A DNA stretch of 64,000 nt from Actinomadura mexicana (GTDB lineage Bacteria; Actinomycetota; Actinomycetes; Streptosporangiales; Streptosporangiaceae): the NCBI RefSeq assembly GCF_900188105.1, contig NZ_FZNP01000002.1, positions 682,001 to 746,000 of the forward strand. The letters run 5' to 3'. Position 1 is the first letter of the stretch. Every line of letters begins with the position of its first letter. The notes beneath the pieces are model-generated. The model was given only the letters and a program-made list of their open reading frames with translations. It had not been told where the DNA came from and made no database searches. Below are positions 25,081 through 34,005 of the stretch, one piece after another. The translations under genes and the position numbers were made by a program.

Positions 25081-26505
25081 TCAGTAGGCGAACGCGAGCG
25101 AGCGCTCGGAGTCGGAGTCGGAGTCGGACCCGGGGCCGTCGGACGGCGGCGGCAGCACCTCGTCCTCCGACGGCGGCCCGGCCTTGGCGTACCTGAGCAT
25201 CAGCCCGGTCTCGATGACCAGGAGGACGCCGTAGAGCGCGGTCAGCGACGCGACCGAGATGAGCATCGACGACGCCGACACCCCCGGCGAGACGCTCGAC
25301 GACGTCTTCAGCACGCCGAACACCGACCAGGGCTGCCGCCCCATCTCGGTGAAGATCCATCCGGCGGAGTTGCCGACGAAGGGCAGGGTCAGCGAGAGGA
25401 CGCCGATCCGGTACACCCAGGGGCTGGAGGGGAGCCTGCCGCGCCGCAGCAGCCACAGCCCGGCCAGCGAGACCAGCGCCATGGCCATCCCGGCGCCGAC
25501 CATGACCCGGAAGTTCCAGTAGATGACGGGGATCATCGGGCGGTAGTCGCCGGCCCCGTAGCGCGCCTGCTCGGCGGCCTGCACGTCGTTGATCCCCTTG
25601 ACCTCGCCGTCGAGGGTGCCGGTGGCGAGGAACGACAGCACGCGCGGCACCTTGACCCCGAAGACCTCCTCCTCGCCGTTCAGCGTCCCGACGGTGAAGA
25701 TCGAGAAGGAGGCGGGCTGCTCGGTCTCGTAGAGCGCCTCGGCCGCGGCCATCTTCATCGGCTGCTGCTCGGTCATGACCTTGCCCTGTAGGTCGCCGGT
25801 GATCGCGACGCCGATGGAGGCGATCGCGGTGACGGCCAGCGCGAGCTTCAGCGACGGCCGGAACACCTCGACGTTCCTGCGGCGGGCCAGGTGCCAGGCG
25901 CTGACGCCGGCCATGAACATGCCGCCGGTGGCGAACGCCGCCGTCATGGTGTGCGGGAACGCGACGAGCTGGGTGGAGTTGGTCAGGACGGCCCAGAAGT
26001 CGGTGAGGACGGCCCGTCCGGACTCGTGGTCGATCCGGTAGCCGACGGGGTGCTGCATCCAGGAGTTCGCGGCGAGGATGAAGTACGCCGACAGCAGCGT
26101 CCCGATGTGCACGAGCCAGATGCAGCCGAGGTGCAGCCGCTTCGGCAGCCTGTCCCAGCCGAAGATCCACAGGCCGAGGAAGGTCGACTCGACGAAGAAG
26201 GCGAGCAGGCCTTCGATGGCGAGGGGCGCCCCGAAGACGTCGCCGACGAACCGGGAGTAGTCACTCCAGTTCATGCCGAACTGGAACTCCTGCACGATGC
26301 CGGTGACGATCCCCATGGCGAAGTTGATCAGGAAGAGCTTGCCCCAGAACTTGGTGGCGCGCAGGTACGCCGTCCTCCCGGTCCGCAGCCAGGCCGTCTG
26401 GAGGAGCGCGACCAGCGCGGAGAGCCCGATCGTGAGCGGGACGAAGAGGAAGTGGTAGACGGTGGTGATCCCGAACTGCCACCGGGCGATGTCGACGGTG
26501 TCCAT
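25081..26505 (-). CDS. cydA: cytochrome bd oxidase subunit I
   Basis: A 474-residue CydA. The N-terminal WQFGITTVYHFLFVPLTIG carries the His ligand of haem b595 (H18). NFAMGIVTGIVQEFQFGMNWSDYS and the GRQPWSVFGVL loop are standard. The quinol-binding Q-loop is the short form. The C-terminus is an unusual Asp/Ser repeat (GSDSDSDSERS). First gene of cydABDC; tandem ACTAC/GTAGT palindromes 26-80 bp upstream are likely its operator. Confidence 0.97.
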   Translation of the reverse strand: MDTVDIARWQFGITTVYHFLFVPLTIGLSALVALLQTAWLRTGRTAYLRATKFWGKLFLINFAMGIVTGIVQEFQFGMNWSDYSRFVGDVFGAPLAIEGLLAFFVESTFLGLWIFGWDRLPKRLHLGCIWLVHIGTLLSAYFILAANSWMQHPVGYRIDHESGRAVLTDFWAVLTNSTQLVAFPHTMTAAFATGGMFMAGVSAWHLARRRNVEVFRPSLKLALAVTAIASIGVAITGDLQGKVMTEQQPMKMAAAEALYETEQPASFSIFTVGTLNGEEEVFGVKVPRVLSFLATGTLDGEVKGINDVQAAEQARYGAGDYRPMIPVIYWNFRVMVGAGMAMALVSLAGLWLLRRGRLPSSPWVYRIGVLSLTLPFVGNSAGWIFTEMGRQPWSVFGVLKTSSSVSPGVSASSMLISVASLTALYGVLLVIETGLMLRYAKAGPPSEDEVLPPPSDGPGSDSDSDSERSLAFAY

Positions 26506-26530
26506 GGGCGCAGGCCTCTCCGGCGTATCT

Positions 26531-26584
26531 ACTACGAGCTGTAGTACTACATCCTGTCAGAGATACTACGGCCTGTAGTACTAC
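26531..26584. promoter_or_regulatory. paired operator repeats upstream of cydA
   Basis: Two 20-bp copies of ACTAC-N5-GTAGTACTAC (26531-26550 and 26565-26584), starting 34 bp apart. Each contains the palindrome GTAGTACTAC and an inverted ACTAC/GTAGT pair. They resemble BlaI/CopY- or GntR/YtrA-type operators. The regulator is not in this window. Confidence 0.75.
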
Positions 26585-26620
26585 GACTGGTGGTTAGTTG
26601 GGTCACTCGCCCCGGACGTG

Positions 26621-26659
26621 CTGGACGGGGCGGCGCGAGGGATGCGCCGCCCCGTCCAG
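26621..26659 (-). terminator. terminator of the trypsin-like protease gene
   Basis: A perfect 16-bp GC-rich stem (CTGGACGGGGCGGCGC / GCGCCGCCCCGTCCAG), 7-nt loop, lying 48 bp past the protease stop. Confidence 0.85.
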
Positions 26660-26706
26660 GGCAGGTCTGCGTTCGGTCTAGCGGGCCGTGCGATGGCGGC
26701 GGCGGG

Positions 26707-27558
26707 TCAACTCCCGGCGCGCGGGACGAGGCAGCCCGAGCGGTTGAAGTCGAGGACGCTGCCGGGGGCGATGCAGGCGGCCAGGGTGTAGGTCTGCTGG
26801 GCGTACCCGATGTTCGGGTGCACCGTGACGGTTCCGGACTGGTCGACCTCGCACGGGTTGTTCAGCGTGCAGCGGCCGCCGTCCTCGTTGATGGTGTTGT
26901 TCGCCCCGACCACCTTGCCGGTCGAGGCGTCGACGAGCGGGGAGCCCGACGTGCCGCCGATGACGTTGCACGAAGGGGTGTAGCGGATCGAGTCCTTCCA
27001 CGTCCACGCCCCTTCCTTGACGCGGTAGGCGAAGCCGTCGATGTTGCAGGAGTAGATCCTGCGCCAGTAGCCGGAGACCACGCGCACGTCCGCGCCGGCG
27101 GTGGGATGGCTGAGCGAGAGCTGGAGCGCCGGCGTCCTGTAGGCCTGCTGGATGGCCGCGTAGCTCTGGGTGAGCCGGTACAGGGTCACGTCGGTGTCGG
27201 TCATGGTGGAGTACAGCACCCTGTTGGCGCGCAGGGTGCCGAGCGTGCCCGAGCCGCTGGAGTTGAGCAGGCTGAACGTGCGGCTGGACGCCCGGTTCGT
27301 GATCACCTGGCCGGCGCCGGGCATGCCGCCCTCGTAGCAGTGGCCGTTGGTGAGCACGAGCGCCGGGTCGCTGTCGGCGGCGGTCGGGGTGCGGACGAGC
27401 GAGCCGGAGCAGTTGCTCAGGGCGACGATCCCGGTGAAGTCGACGGCCCTGACCTGGACGGGGCGCGCGGGCGCGGCGGAGGCGGTGGAGGCGCCGGCGG
27501 TCAGCGCCGCGGCGCCGACGGCCGCTGAGGCGAGCACGCCGAGAATGCGTCTGTGCAT
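26707..27558 (-). CDS. secreted trypsin-like serine protease
   Basis: A 283-residue exported protein with signal peptide MHRRILGVLASAAVGAAALT and ASA site. The chymotrypsin triad is present: His in LTNGHCYEG, Asp in MTDTDVTLYRL and Ser in GGTSGSPLVD. Cysteines around NCSGSL, GHC, SCNIDG, SCNVIGG, RCTLNNPC and ACIAPG suggest three or four disulfides. The C-terminal half is atypical for streptogrisins. Monocistronic with terminators on both sides. Confidence 0.9.
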   Translation of the reverse strand: MHRRILGVLASAAVGAAALTAGASTASAAPARPVQVRAVDFTGIVALSNCSGSLVRTPTAADSDPALVLTNGHCYEGGMPGAGQVITNRASSRTFSLLNSSGSGTLGTLRANRVLYSTMTDTDVTLYRLTQSYAAIQQAYRTPALQLSLSHPTAGADVRVVSGYWRRIYSCNIDGFAYRVKEGAWTWKDSIRYTPSCNVIGGTSGSPLVDASTGKVVGANNTINEDGGRCTLNNPCEVDQSGTVTVHPNIGYAQQTYTLAACIAPGSVLDFNRSGCLVPRAGS

Positions 27559-27641
27559 GGCGGGGGGTCCTCTCCGGTGAGGGTGGCAGCGTGATGCTAA
27601 CCACGGCCCCGCCGTCCAGAAAGGGCGAATCTGGACGAAAA

Positions 27642-27698
27642 GGGAGAACGCCGCGAATCTGGCAGGCATTGCAAAGCCAGACCCGCGGCGTTCCCTCC
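27642..27698. terminator. terminator at the end of the guanidine-tailoring operon
   Basis: A long, slightly bulged hairpin (GGGAGAACGCCGCG..TCTGGC paired with GCCAGA..CGCGGCGTTC) begins 5 bp past the last operon gene and closes the unit before the protease gene. Confidence 0.8.
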
Positions 27699-27702
27699 GG
27701 GG

Positions 27703-28986
27703 TCAGTAGTGGAACGCGGAGGTCACCCTCGCGCCCTTCGTGCCGAGGTTGACGACCGACGCCCCGCCGGACGGGACGGCCCGGCAGAACGCGCCGCCGT
27801 AGCCGTCCGGGAAGACGAAGAGACCCCACACGCCCAGCCAGTCCTCGACCGCGCCGGTCTCCGCGTTGAGCATCGGCTCGCCGGCGGGGACGACGCGGCG
27901 CTGGACGATGTAGTCCTCCTTCAGGCACTCGGCGACCGTCTCGGCCCACTCGCGGTCGGTCTGGTCCCAGCCCACGCGGATGCCCCTCCCCGACAGGCCC
28001 GCGACGGGCTTGAGGATCAGCTCGTCCCGCTCGGCCCGGACCTGGTCGGCCAGGTCGGGGGTGAGGGTCCGCGTCCACGGCAGGATGCGGTCGATCAAAG
28101 CGTTCTCGTCAGGCGACAACTCCGCGCGCATGTCGGGATCGGAGAGGAGCGGCAGGCAGCTCTTGTAGGAGAACATGGACGCCGTCAGGGGAGTCCACAG
28201 CACGACCTTGCCCTCCTCGTAGGCGCGCATGACGGCCTCGACGGGCTTGTCGTTGCGCGGGTCCCGCGCCACCTGGTGGGCGGAGAAGTACCGCAGGACG
28301 AGATCGAGCGGGCGGTCGTGCAGGTACAGCCGTCCACCTTTCTCCTGCACCTGGTCCACTTCGCCGATGAGCAGCTCGATGCCGTATCGCTTCATCGACT
28401 CCTGGAAGGAGCGGTGCAGCGACTCGTACGCCGCCATCCCGCCGACGGCCTCAAGTGTGGCGACGACCGGCGCCTCCTTCTGCGTGGCCTGGACGAACTG
28501 CCGCGCGATGGCCGCCGGAGTGTCGACGGTGGACAGGCCGTGCTCGTCGGCGAACGCGGCGAACTCCTTGCGGGCGAGCAGGCAGCGGTTGGCCTCGCTC
28601 ATGTCGACGCCGCCCAGTTCGCTGCCGATGTTGAACTCCAGCAGCCGGAAGCGCGAACCGTCGTCGTAGAGATCGGCCCGCCCGTACAGGACCGGCTCCG
28701 CGTCGAACCGCGTCATCAGATCGGTGCGGCGCGCGTCCGCGCCGACCGCGGCACAGAACCTGCGGCGGTCGCCGTCGAACAGCCGGTCCGGCAGTGCCGT
28801 CATCAGCCGGAACAGCCCGGCCAGGTCGTCCGCCGCCCGGCGCGTCCGCGCCTCGGACGAGAACAGCGGCCGGGTCGCCAGGTACCTGCCCCACGCCTCG
28901 GTGAACACGGGCGGGTACTCGGCCTCCGCCATGGCGTCGCGCAGGGGCCCCTCGCCGGCCGCCTCCAGGTACTTCGCGGTGACCAT
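27703..28986 (-). CDS. ATP-grasp-fold ligase (C), last gene of the operon
   Basis: A 427-residue cytosolic protein. The C-terminal part has an ATP-grasp nucleotide-binding motif ELILKPVAGLSGRGIRVGWD followed by the YIVQRRVVPAGEP lid and a late GLFVFPDGYGGAFCRA segment; the N-terminal part has FRLLEFNIGSELGGVDMSEANR. The order (substrate-like part first, ATP loop late) suggests a permuted or glutathionylspermidine-synthase-like member, not a standard D-Ala-D-Ala ligase. Expected reaction: ATP-dependent amide bond formation through an acyl phosphate. Its ATG overlaps the upstream ligase stop (TGATG), so it belongs to the operon. Substrate unknown. Confidence 0.7.
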   Translation of the reverse strand: MVTAKYLEAAGEGPLRDAMAEAEYPPVFTEAWGRYLATRPLFSSEARTRRAADDLAGLFRLMTALPDRLFDGDRRRFCAAVGADARRTDLMTRFDAEPVLYGRADLYDDGSRFRLLEFNIGSELGGVDMSEANRCLLARKEFAAFADEHGLSTVDTPAAIARQFVQATQKEAPVVATLEAVGGMAAYESLHRSFQESMKRYGIELLIGEVDQVQEKGGRLYLHDRPLDLVLRYFSAHQVARDPRNDKPVEAVMRAYEEGKVVLWTPLTASMFSYKSCLPLLSDPDMRAELSPDENALIDRILPWTRTLTPDLADQVRAERDELILKPVAGLSGRGIRVGWDQTDREWAETVAECLKEDYIVQRRVVPAGEPMLNAETGAVEDWLGVWGLFVFPDGYGGAFCRAVPSGGASVVNLGTKGARVTSAFHY

Positions 28987-30251
28987 CAGCCGGCCTCGTC
29001 CGCGTCGACGACGAGGTCCTTCTCGATCTTGCGGATTGCCTCGCGGTCGGCGTAGATCTGCTCCGCGTCCTCGTGGGCGAGGATGATGTAGCCCATCGTC
29101 ATGCTGGCGAACAGGTCCGTGCTGGCGTCGACGTGGTCGCCGGTCCTCACCACGTGCACCGGCGAGTGGTAGCTGGGCAGGTCGCGCGCCAGGTCGTAGA
29201 TCTCGGCGTTGCGCACGATCCCGGTGGAGTGCGACATGAGGAACACGGCCATGACGTTGCGGCGCAGGGTGTAGCCGGGCGGCATCTGCGGACCGAGGCC
29301 GCGGCACACGTCCACGATCCTCGTGACCTGGCTCTCCCCGGTGGCGATCTCGGTCACCGCGGGATTGCCCGCCCCGGCCAGCCGCGCGTTGACCTCCAGC
29401 AGCCGCGGCCCGTCCGGGGTCATCATGATCTCGGTGTGCGCGGCCCAGTTGCGCAGCCCGACCGCGTCCAGGGCGGCGAGGCCGTAGTCGATCAGCTCGC
29501 CGTAGGCGTCGGTGTCGTAGGGGAGCCACTCGACGAAGTCGTACACGGCGATGCCCTCGCCGAACGGCACCCGCCGGTACTTGATCATGTCGGTGATCGA
29601 GTGCCGGCCGTCGTGGCTGACGGTGTCGATGGCGTACTCGGTGCCGGTCATCATCTCCTGGACGAGGACCTCCTCGGCCAGCACGTCGAGCTTGTCGCGG
29701 GTACCGAGCATCGCCGTGAACTGCTCGCGCCACCCCTGCCCGCCGGGAGCGCGGCTGACCCCGACGGTGCCGGCGCTCGTCGGCGGCTTGACGACGAGGT
29801 CCCTGCCCGCGAGCCCCTCGCGCTCGATCCAGGCGGCGACCGCGTCCGGGTCGGTCGCGGAGATCTGCCGGGGGACGGGCAGCCCCGCCGCGGCCAGGGC
29901 CTGGTGCATGAGGTACTTGTGCCGCCGGGCGTCGACCAGTTCCGGGTCGTTGGAGAACTCCGGCGCGAGGGCGTCGGAGCACTCCTGCGCCAGCCGCAGC
30001 GCCGCCTCGACCCCGGGGATGACGGCGATCGGGTTCAGCGCGCCGAGCCGGGCGATCGTCTCCGCCATGTCACCGTGATGGTTGATGACCGCGTCGTAGT
30101 TGCCGGGATCGTGCGAGGAGTGCAGCGGGGCTAGCGCGGGGCCCGTGTAGTCCATCAAGGCCACCGGGCTGAACCCCGCCTCCCGGAGCGCAGGAGCGAC
30201 CATCGCCGCCGAGGTGAAGGGCCGCACGATCGCGACGACTGGCTTGTCCAT
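28986..30251 (-). CDS. ATP-grasp ligase (B)
   Basis: A 421-residue ATP-grasp protein. Its preATP part begins KPVVAIVRPFTSAAM. The ATP-binding core shows DLVVKPPTSAGTVGVSRA (P-loop-like strand-turn), LVQEMMTGTEYAIDTVS and the metal-binding HTEIMMTPDGPRLLEVNARLAGAG. The type resembles carboxylate-amine ligases of the biotin-carboxylase-like group used in small peptide natural products. ATG at 30251, 92 bp after the MFS stop on the same strand. Likely joins an amino acid to the guanidine-modified unit; the order relative to ligases A and C cannot be read. Confidence 0.85.
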   Translation of the reverse strand: MDKPVVAIVRPFTSAAMVAPALREAGFSPVALMDYTGPALAPLHSSHDPGNYDAVINHHGDMAETIARLGALNPIAVIPGVEAALRLAQECSDALAPEFSNDPELVDARRHKYLMHQALAAAGLPVPRQISATDPDAVAAWIEREGLAGRDLVVKPPTSAGTVGVSRAPGGQGWREQFTAMLGTRDKLDVLAEEVLVQEMMTGTEYAIDTVSHDGRHSITDMIKYRRVPFGEGIAVYDFVEWLPYDTDAYGELIDYGLAALDAVGLRNWAAHTEIMMTPDGPRLLEVNARLAGAGNPAVTEIATGESQVTRIVDVCRGLGPQMPPGYTLRRNVMAVFLMSHSTGIVRNAEIYDLARDLPSYHSPVHVVRTGDHVDASTDLFASMTMGYIILAHEDAEQIYADREAIRKIEKDLVVDADEAG

Positions 30252-30343
30252 GGTGGTCACCTTCTGTTTCGATCGTTCCGTTCGTTGTGCGGCGCCCGTC
30301 CTCGCGGGCGCGGCGGCCGTGCTCGCCGAGGTGTCGCCTCGCC

Positions 30344-31600
30344 TCATTCGCCGCCCTCGGCCGCCGTGGCCGGCTCCAGGGCCGGCCCGGGCTCGTCCGC
30401 CGGGCGGCGCCGCGCCAGCCCGGCGCCGGCGGCGACGGCTGCGGCGCCCGCGAGCCCGAACGCCCCGGTCAGCACCCAGACGCCCGCGCCCCACGCGTGC
30501 CACGCCGCGACTCCGATCATGGGGCCGACGGCGTAGCCGACCTGCTGCGGGATCGTCGCCGCCGCGATGTAGCGGGCGCGCAGCGCGGTCGGTGCGACGA
30601 GCCCGGGGTAGGCCATCATCGACGGCGCCGCGATGATCTCCCCGAACGTCCACACGACCGTCGCGAGGAGGAGCAGCGCGACGGGCGTCGGTCCGGTGTA
30701 GATCAGATGGCCGACGCCCAGCATCGCCATGCCGAGCGTCATCGGCACCCCGATCGGCAGCCGCTGGAGCCACTTGGACAGCAGCACCTCGAAGGCGATG
30801 ACGATGCCTCCGTTGACGGTCAGCAGCATCGCGAACACCCGCTCGTCGTGACCCGAGCCCGTCACGAACAGCGGCAGGGCGGCCGACGACTGGATGTAGG
30901 TCACCGCGGTGAGGAAGAGGCCGAGCACCACGAGCATGAACCGCCGGTCGGCCAGCACCTGCCCGTAGCCGGCGCGCTCCCCGCCGGACCCGCCGTCCGG
31001 GGTCTCGGGCTCGGCGTCCGACCGCAGTGCCACGTAGGCGACCAGGCCGAAGGCCAGCGACGTCGCCGCGTCCACGTAGAACAGCGCGTGGTAGGACGCG
31101 TAGGTCAGCAGCAGCGCGGCGCCCAACGGGCCGACCGTCGAACCGACATTGAACGTCAGCCGCAGCACCGAGAAGACCATCACGTGCCGGTCCTTGGGCG
31201 TCAACTCGACGACCCACGCCATCGCCGCCGGCCGGTACGCCTGGGCGGTCAGTCCCGCCCCCCCGGCGACCAGGGCGCCGACCCAGACATTCGGCACGTG
31301 CACGAGGGCCGCCGTGAGCGCCGCCGTGCTCGCCATCGAGCCGACGATGACCCAGCGGTACCCGACGCGGTCCGCGGCGGCGCCGCCCACCGCCGACCCG
31401 GAGATCCGGCCGATCATGAGCGCGGTCAGCACGACGCCGCTCTCCCACGCGCTGAAGCCCTCGCCGGTCAGGAACAGCACCAGGAACGCGTTCAGGAACG
31501 CCGCCAGGTTGCTGATCAGGTTGCCGAGGACCAGGATCCGGACCGTACCGCTCATCTCGCGCAGCGTGGCGAGGACCGTCGGGTGCTCCGCGGACGTCAT
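30344..31600 (-). CDS. MFS exporter of the operon
   Basis: A 418-residue, 12-TM major facilitator starting MTSAEHPTVLATLREMSG, with the loop 2-3 motif GRISGSAVGGAAADRVGYRW and TM helices throughout. Its start overlaps the ATP-grasp A stop by ATGA. Position inside the operon argues that it exports the product, providing self-resistance. Substrate is inferred from context only. Confidence 0.9.
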   Translation of the reverse strand: MTSAEHPTVLATLREMSGTVRILVLGNLISNLAAFLNAFLVLFLTGEGFSAWESGVVLTALMIGRISGSAVGGAAADRVGYRWVIVGSMASTAALTAALVHVPNVWVGALVAGGAGLTAQAYRPAAMAWVVELTPKDRHVMVFSVLRLTFNVGSTVGPLGAALLLTYASYHALFYVDAATSLAFGLVAYVALRSDAEPETPDGGSGGERAGYGQVLADRRFMLVVLGLFLTAVTYIQSSAALPLFVTGSGHDERVFAMLLTVNGGIVIAFEVLLSKWLQRLPIGVPMTLGMAMLGVGHLIYTGPTPVALLLLATVVWTFGEIIAAPSMMAYPGLVAPTALRARYIAAATIPQQVGYAVGPMIGVAAWHAWGAGVWVLTGAFGLAGAAAVAAGAGLARRRPADEPGPALEPATAAEGGE

Positions 31601-32865
31601 GGCGCCTGCTCCAGCGGGGTGCCCTCGAACGTGAAGTACCGTCCGGCGTCCGGGATCGCCGCGCGGGTCTCCTCCAGCGTCTCCCCGACCGCGATCACGA
31701 ATCCCGAGCGGGCCAGGCCGTGCGGGGGCAGCCGCACCCGCGCGCCCGGTTGCGTGCCGAGCTCGACCTCGGCGACCGGCGGGCGCATCAGCTCCGTGTG
31801 CGCGGTCGCCGAGGTGATCTCCATGTCGTACGGGGGATAGGCGAACCGGATCGACGCCGCCCTGCGCGGCTTCGGGAACGCCACGGCCGGCCGGCGGCCC
31901 GCCGCCACGTCGGCCGCCGCCAGCGGCCCGTCGACACCGGACGTGAGCAGCCCGAGGTAGGGGATCATGCCCCCGCCCAGCCGGACGTTGATCTCGATGA
32001 CGTGCTTCGCGCCGTCCGGGGTCAGCTTGAACTCGATGTGCGTGAACCCGTCGGTGAACCCGACCGCGGCGTGGACCCGGGTGAGCATGTCGTGGAAACC
32101 GGTGTCGAACAGCAGCGGGTCGCCCGCGTCGACGTCATGGCCGATCTCCTCGAACGCCAGGTCGCCGCTGCCGCCGAGCACCTTGCGCGCCACGACCAGC
32201 GGCGTGCACTCCCCCTGGAACAGGACGCACTCGACGGAGATCTCCGGGCCTTCGAGGAACTCCTCCACGATCACGTAGTCCTCGAACTGGCGGATGCCGC
32301 CCATCCGCGTCCCGTCGGTGAGCGCGAACGCGGCGTCCAGGTCCTCCGGCCTCTCGACCTTGCTGAGGCCGAGGCTGCCGCCGAGGTTGCGCGGCTTGAC
32401 GATGAGCGGGCAGCCGATCTCGCCGGCGAACGCGCGCGCCTCCTCCAGCGAGGCCACGGCGCGGGACGCGGGCTGCGGGAACCCGGCCTCCCGCAGCGCC
32501 TCCCGCGTCGCGGACTTGTCCCGGCACCGAGCCACCGCGCCCGGGTCGAGGACGGGGAACCCGAGCGCCGCGCTGAGGTGCGCGGACGTCTCGATGTAGA
32601 CCTCGTCGTAGCAGAACACCCCGGCGACCTCGTGGTCGCGGGCGACCTCGCGGGCCGCCGCCGTCAGCTTGTCCAGGTCGAGGCAGTCGACGACGGTGTG
32701 CCCGGTGATGTAGGGCTCCTCCCAGCTCACCGGGGACGGGTTGAGCAGCCAGAGCCGGTACCGCTGCGACACCGACTCCAGGATGTACTTGCGGTAGACC
32801 CAGTAGCTGCTCGCGACCAGGAGAAGGAGCGGACGCTCGCCGCCCGCGGGCGGGTCATACGACAT
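31597..32865 (-). CDS. ATP-grasp ligase (A)
   Basis: A 422-residue ATP-grasp ligase. PreATP segment LLLLVASSYWVYRKYILESV, ATP-binding core PLIVKPRNLGGSLGLSKV, YVIVEEFLEGPEISVECVL, and the metal-binding FTHIEFKLTPDGAKHVIEINVRLGGG are all intact. This resembles the carboxylate-amine ligase/BacD-like type that condenses amino acids using ATP. It ends in ATGA overlap with the MFS gene and starts 21 bp after the amidinotransferase stop. It probably uses the amidinotransferase or HDO product. Confidence 0.88.
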   Translation of the reverse strand: MSYDPPAGGERPLLLLVASSYWVYRKYILESVSQRYRLWLLNPSPVSWEEPYITGHTVVDCLDLDKLTAAAREVARDHEVAGVFCYDEVYIETSAHLSAALGFPVLDPGAVARCRDKSATREALREAGFPQPASRAVASLEEARAFAGEIGCPLIVKPRNLGGSLGLSKVERPEDLDAAFALTDGTRMGGIRQFEDYVIVEEFLEGPEISVECVLFQGECTPLVVARKVLGGSGDLAFEEIGHDVDAGDPLLFDTGFHDMLTRVHAAVGFTDGFTHIEFKLTPDGAKHVIEINVRLGGGMIPYLGLLTSGVDGPLAAADVAAGRRPAVAFPKPRRAASIRFAYPPYDMEITSATAHTELMRPPVAEVELGTQPGARVRLPPHGLARSGFVIAVGETLEETRAAIPDAGRYFTFEGTPLEQAP

Positions 32866-32886
32866 ACGGACCTCGATCGCAGGTTG

Positions 32887-34005
32887 TCAGGAGAAGTAGT
32901 CCTCGGGCCCGCCGCGGCGGCGGACGTCGAGGGTGGCGCAGTGGAAGCCGCCGCCGAAGGTGTTGACCGTGCGGAACGGGACGGGGATGGGGGTGAACCC
33001 CTCCTTCTCCAGCAGCCGCAGCAGCTCGGTCTCCTGCGCCTCGACGAAGATCCGGTCCTGGTCGAGCATCAGGGTGTTCATCGCGATCCACCGGCTGCAG
33101 AAGTACATCGTCTGGTCGGCGGGGAGGGCGGGTTCCGGGCAGATCAGCACGTCCCAGTCGGCGAACATCTCCGGCAGCTCGGGCACCCGCTCGGGGTTGA
33201 TCAGCACCCGGCCGGGACGCAGCGGGACGAACGTGGCGTTCATGTGCATCGGGTGGTCGTCGGCGAACGCGACCTCGTGCACCCGGAACTCGCCGCCGAG
33301 CAGCCGCCGCACCCACTCGATGCCGAACCGGTTGGTGACGTGGCTGCGCTGGACGAGGATGTCGCGGCCGAACCGCATGAAGTCGCCCGCGTCCACGATC
33401 GGCTCGAACTCGGTGATGACCGAGGTCGCGTCGGGGAACGGGTCGTCCGGGGACATGGTCTCCGGCTTGGCGGCGGCGTAGCCGGGGTTGAACGACGCGT
33501 CGGTGAGCTGCGGCTTCGGCGCCGCGACCCAGCGGGCGCCGCGGCGGAAGTAGTCCTTGAAGATCGTCCGGAACGGGTGGGTGGCGAAGTAGTAGGACCG
33601 CCAGCCCATCGTCGCCTCGACGATCTGGTCGCCGGCGACCAGCGCGATGTCGCGGGGGAAGGTGTGCGACGAGCCGCCGGTGGACGTCCAGTCGGCGGTC
33701 CCGAACGGGCGGGACTGGTCGACCGGGTCGGGGCGCCGGACCGTCACGCCCTCGCCCTCCAGGATCGACACGAACCCTTCGAGCTCCTCGCGGGCCGCCT
33801 CGACCTGCTCCGCAGGGAAGCCGCCGCCGCCGTTGCGGCGGTAGAAGTCCCACGCCTCGGGCGGGACGGTCGCCTCGATCGCCGGATGCCACGGCGGGAC
33901 GGCGGCCCCGTCGACGACGCCGACGATCACCTCTTCCAGCGGGTCCCACTCGTTGTACGAGCCGACCGGGGCGGGCCGCCCGGCCGGCGGCGCGTTCTCG
34001 GTCAT
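32887..34005 (-). CDS. arginine:X amidinotransferase (AGAT-like)
   Basis: A 372-residue amidinotransferase of the AGAT/StrB1/CyrA type. The N-terminal VGSYNEWDPLEEVIVG is the family start. The Cys-His-Asp triad is present: C356 in GGGFHCATLDVRR, H254 in HPMHMNATFVPLRPG and Asp in IVDAGDFMRFGRDIL. ERFGIEW and QRSHVTNRFG loops are also conserved. The enzyme transfers the amidine group from arginine to an amine acceptor, giving ornithine and a new guanidine compound. The ATG overlaps HDO 1 by ATGA. Here it presumably builds the guanidine substrate or recycles it; the acceptor cannot be told from sequence. Confidence 0.92.
   Translation of the reverse strand: MTENAPPAGRPAPVGSYNEWDPLEEVIVGVVDGAAVPPWHPAIEATVPPEAWDFYRRNGGGGFPAEQVEAAREELEGFVSILEGEGVTVRRPDPVDQSRPFGTADWTSTGGSSHTFPRDIALVAGDQIVEATMGWRSYYFATHPFRTIFKDYFRRGARWVAAPKPQLTDASFNPGYAAAKPETMSPDDPFPDATSVITEFEPIVDAGDFMRFGRDILVQRSHVTNRFGIEWVRRLLGGEFRVHEVAFADDHPMHMNATFVPLRPGRVLINPERVPELPEMFADWDVLICPEPALPADQTMYFCSRWIAMNTLMLDQDRIFVEAQETELLRLLEKEGFTPIPVPFRTVNTFGGGFHCATLDVRRRGGPEDYFS

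Noticed and set aside
22412..26170. Very long minus-strand open frame of about 1250 codons covering cydD, cydB and part of cydA
   Set aside because: Only the part from 24067 downward is a protein (CydD); the rest is an out-of-frame shadow of cydB and cydA caused by high GC.
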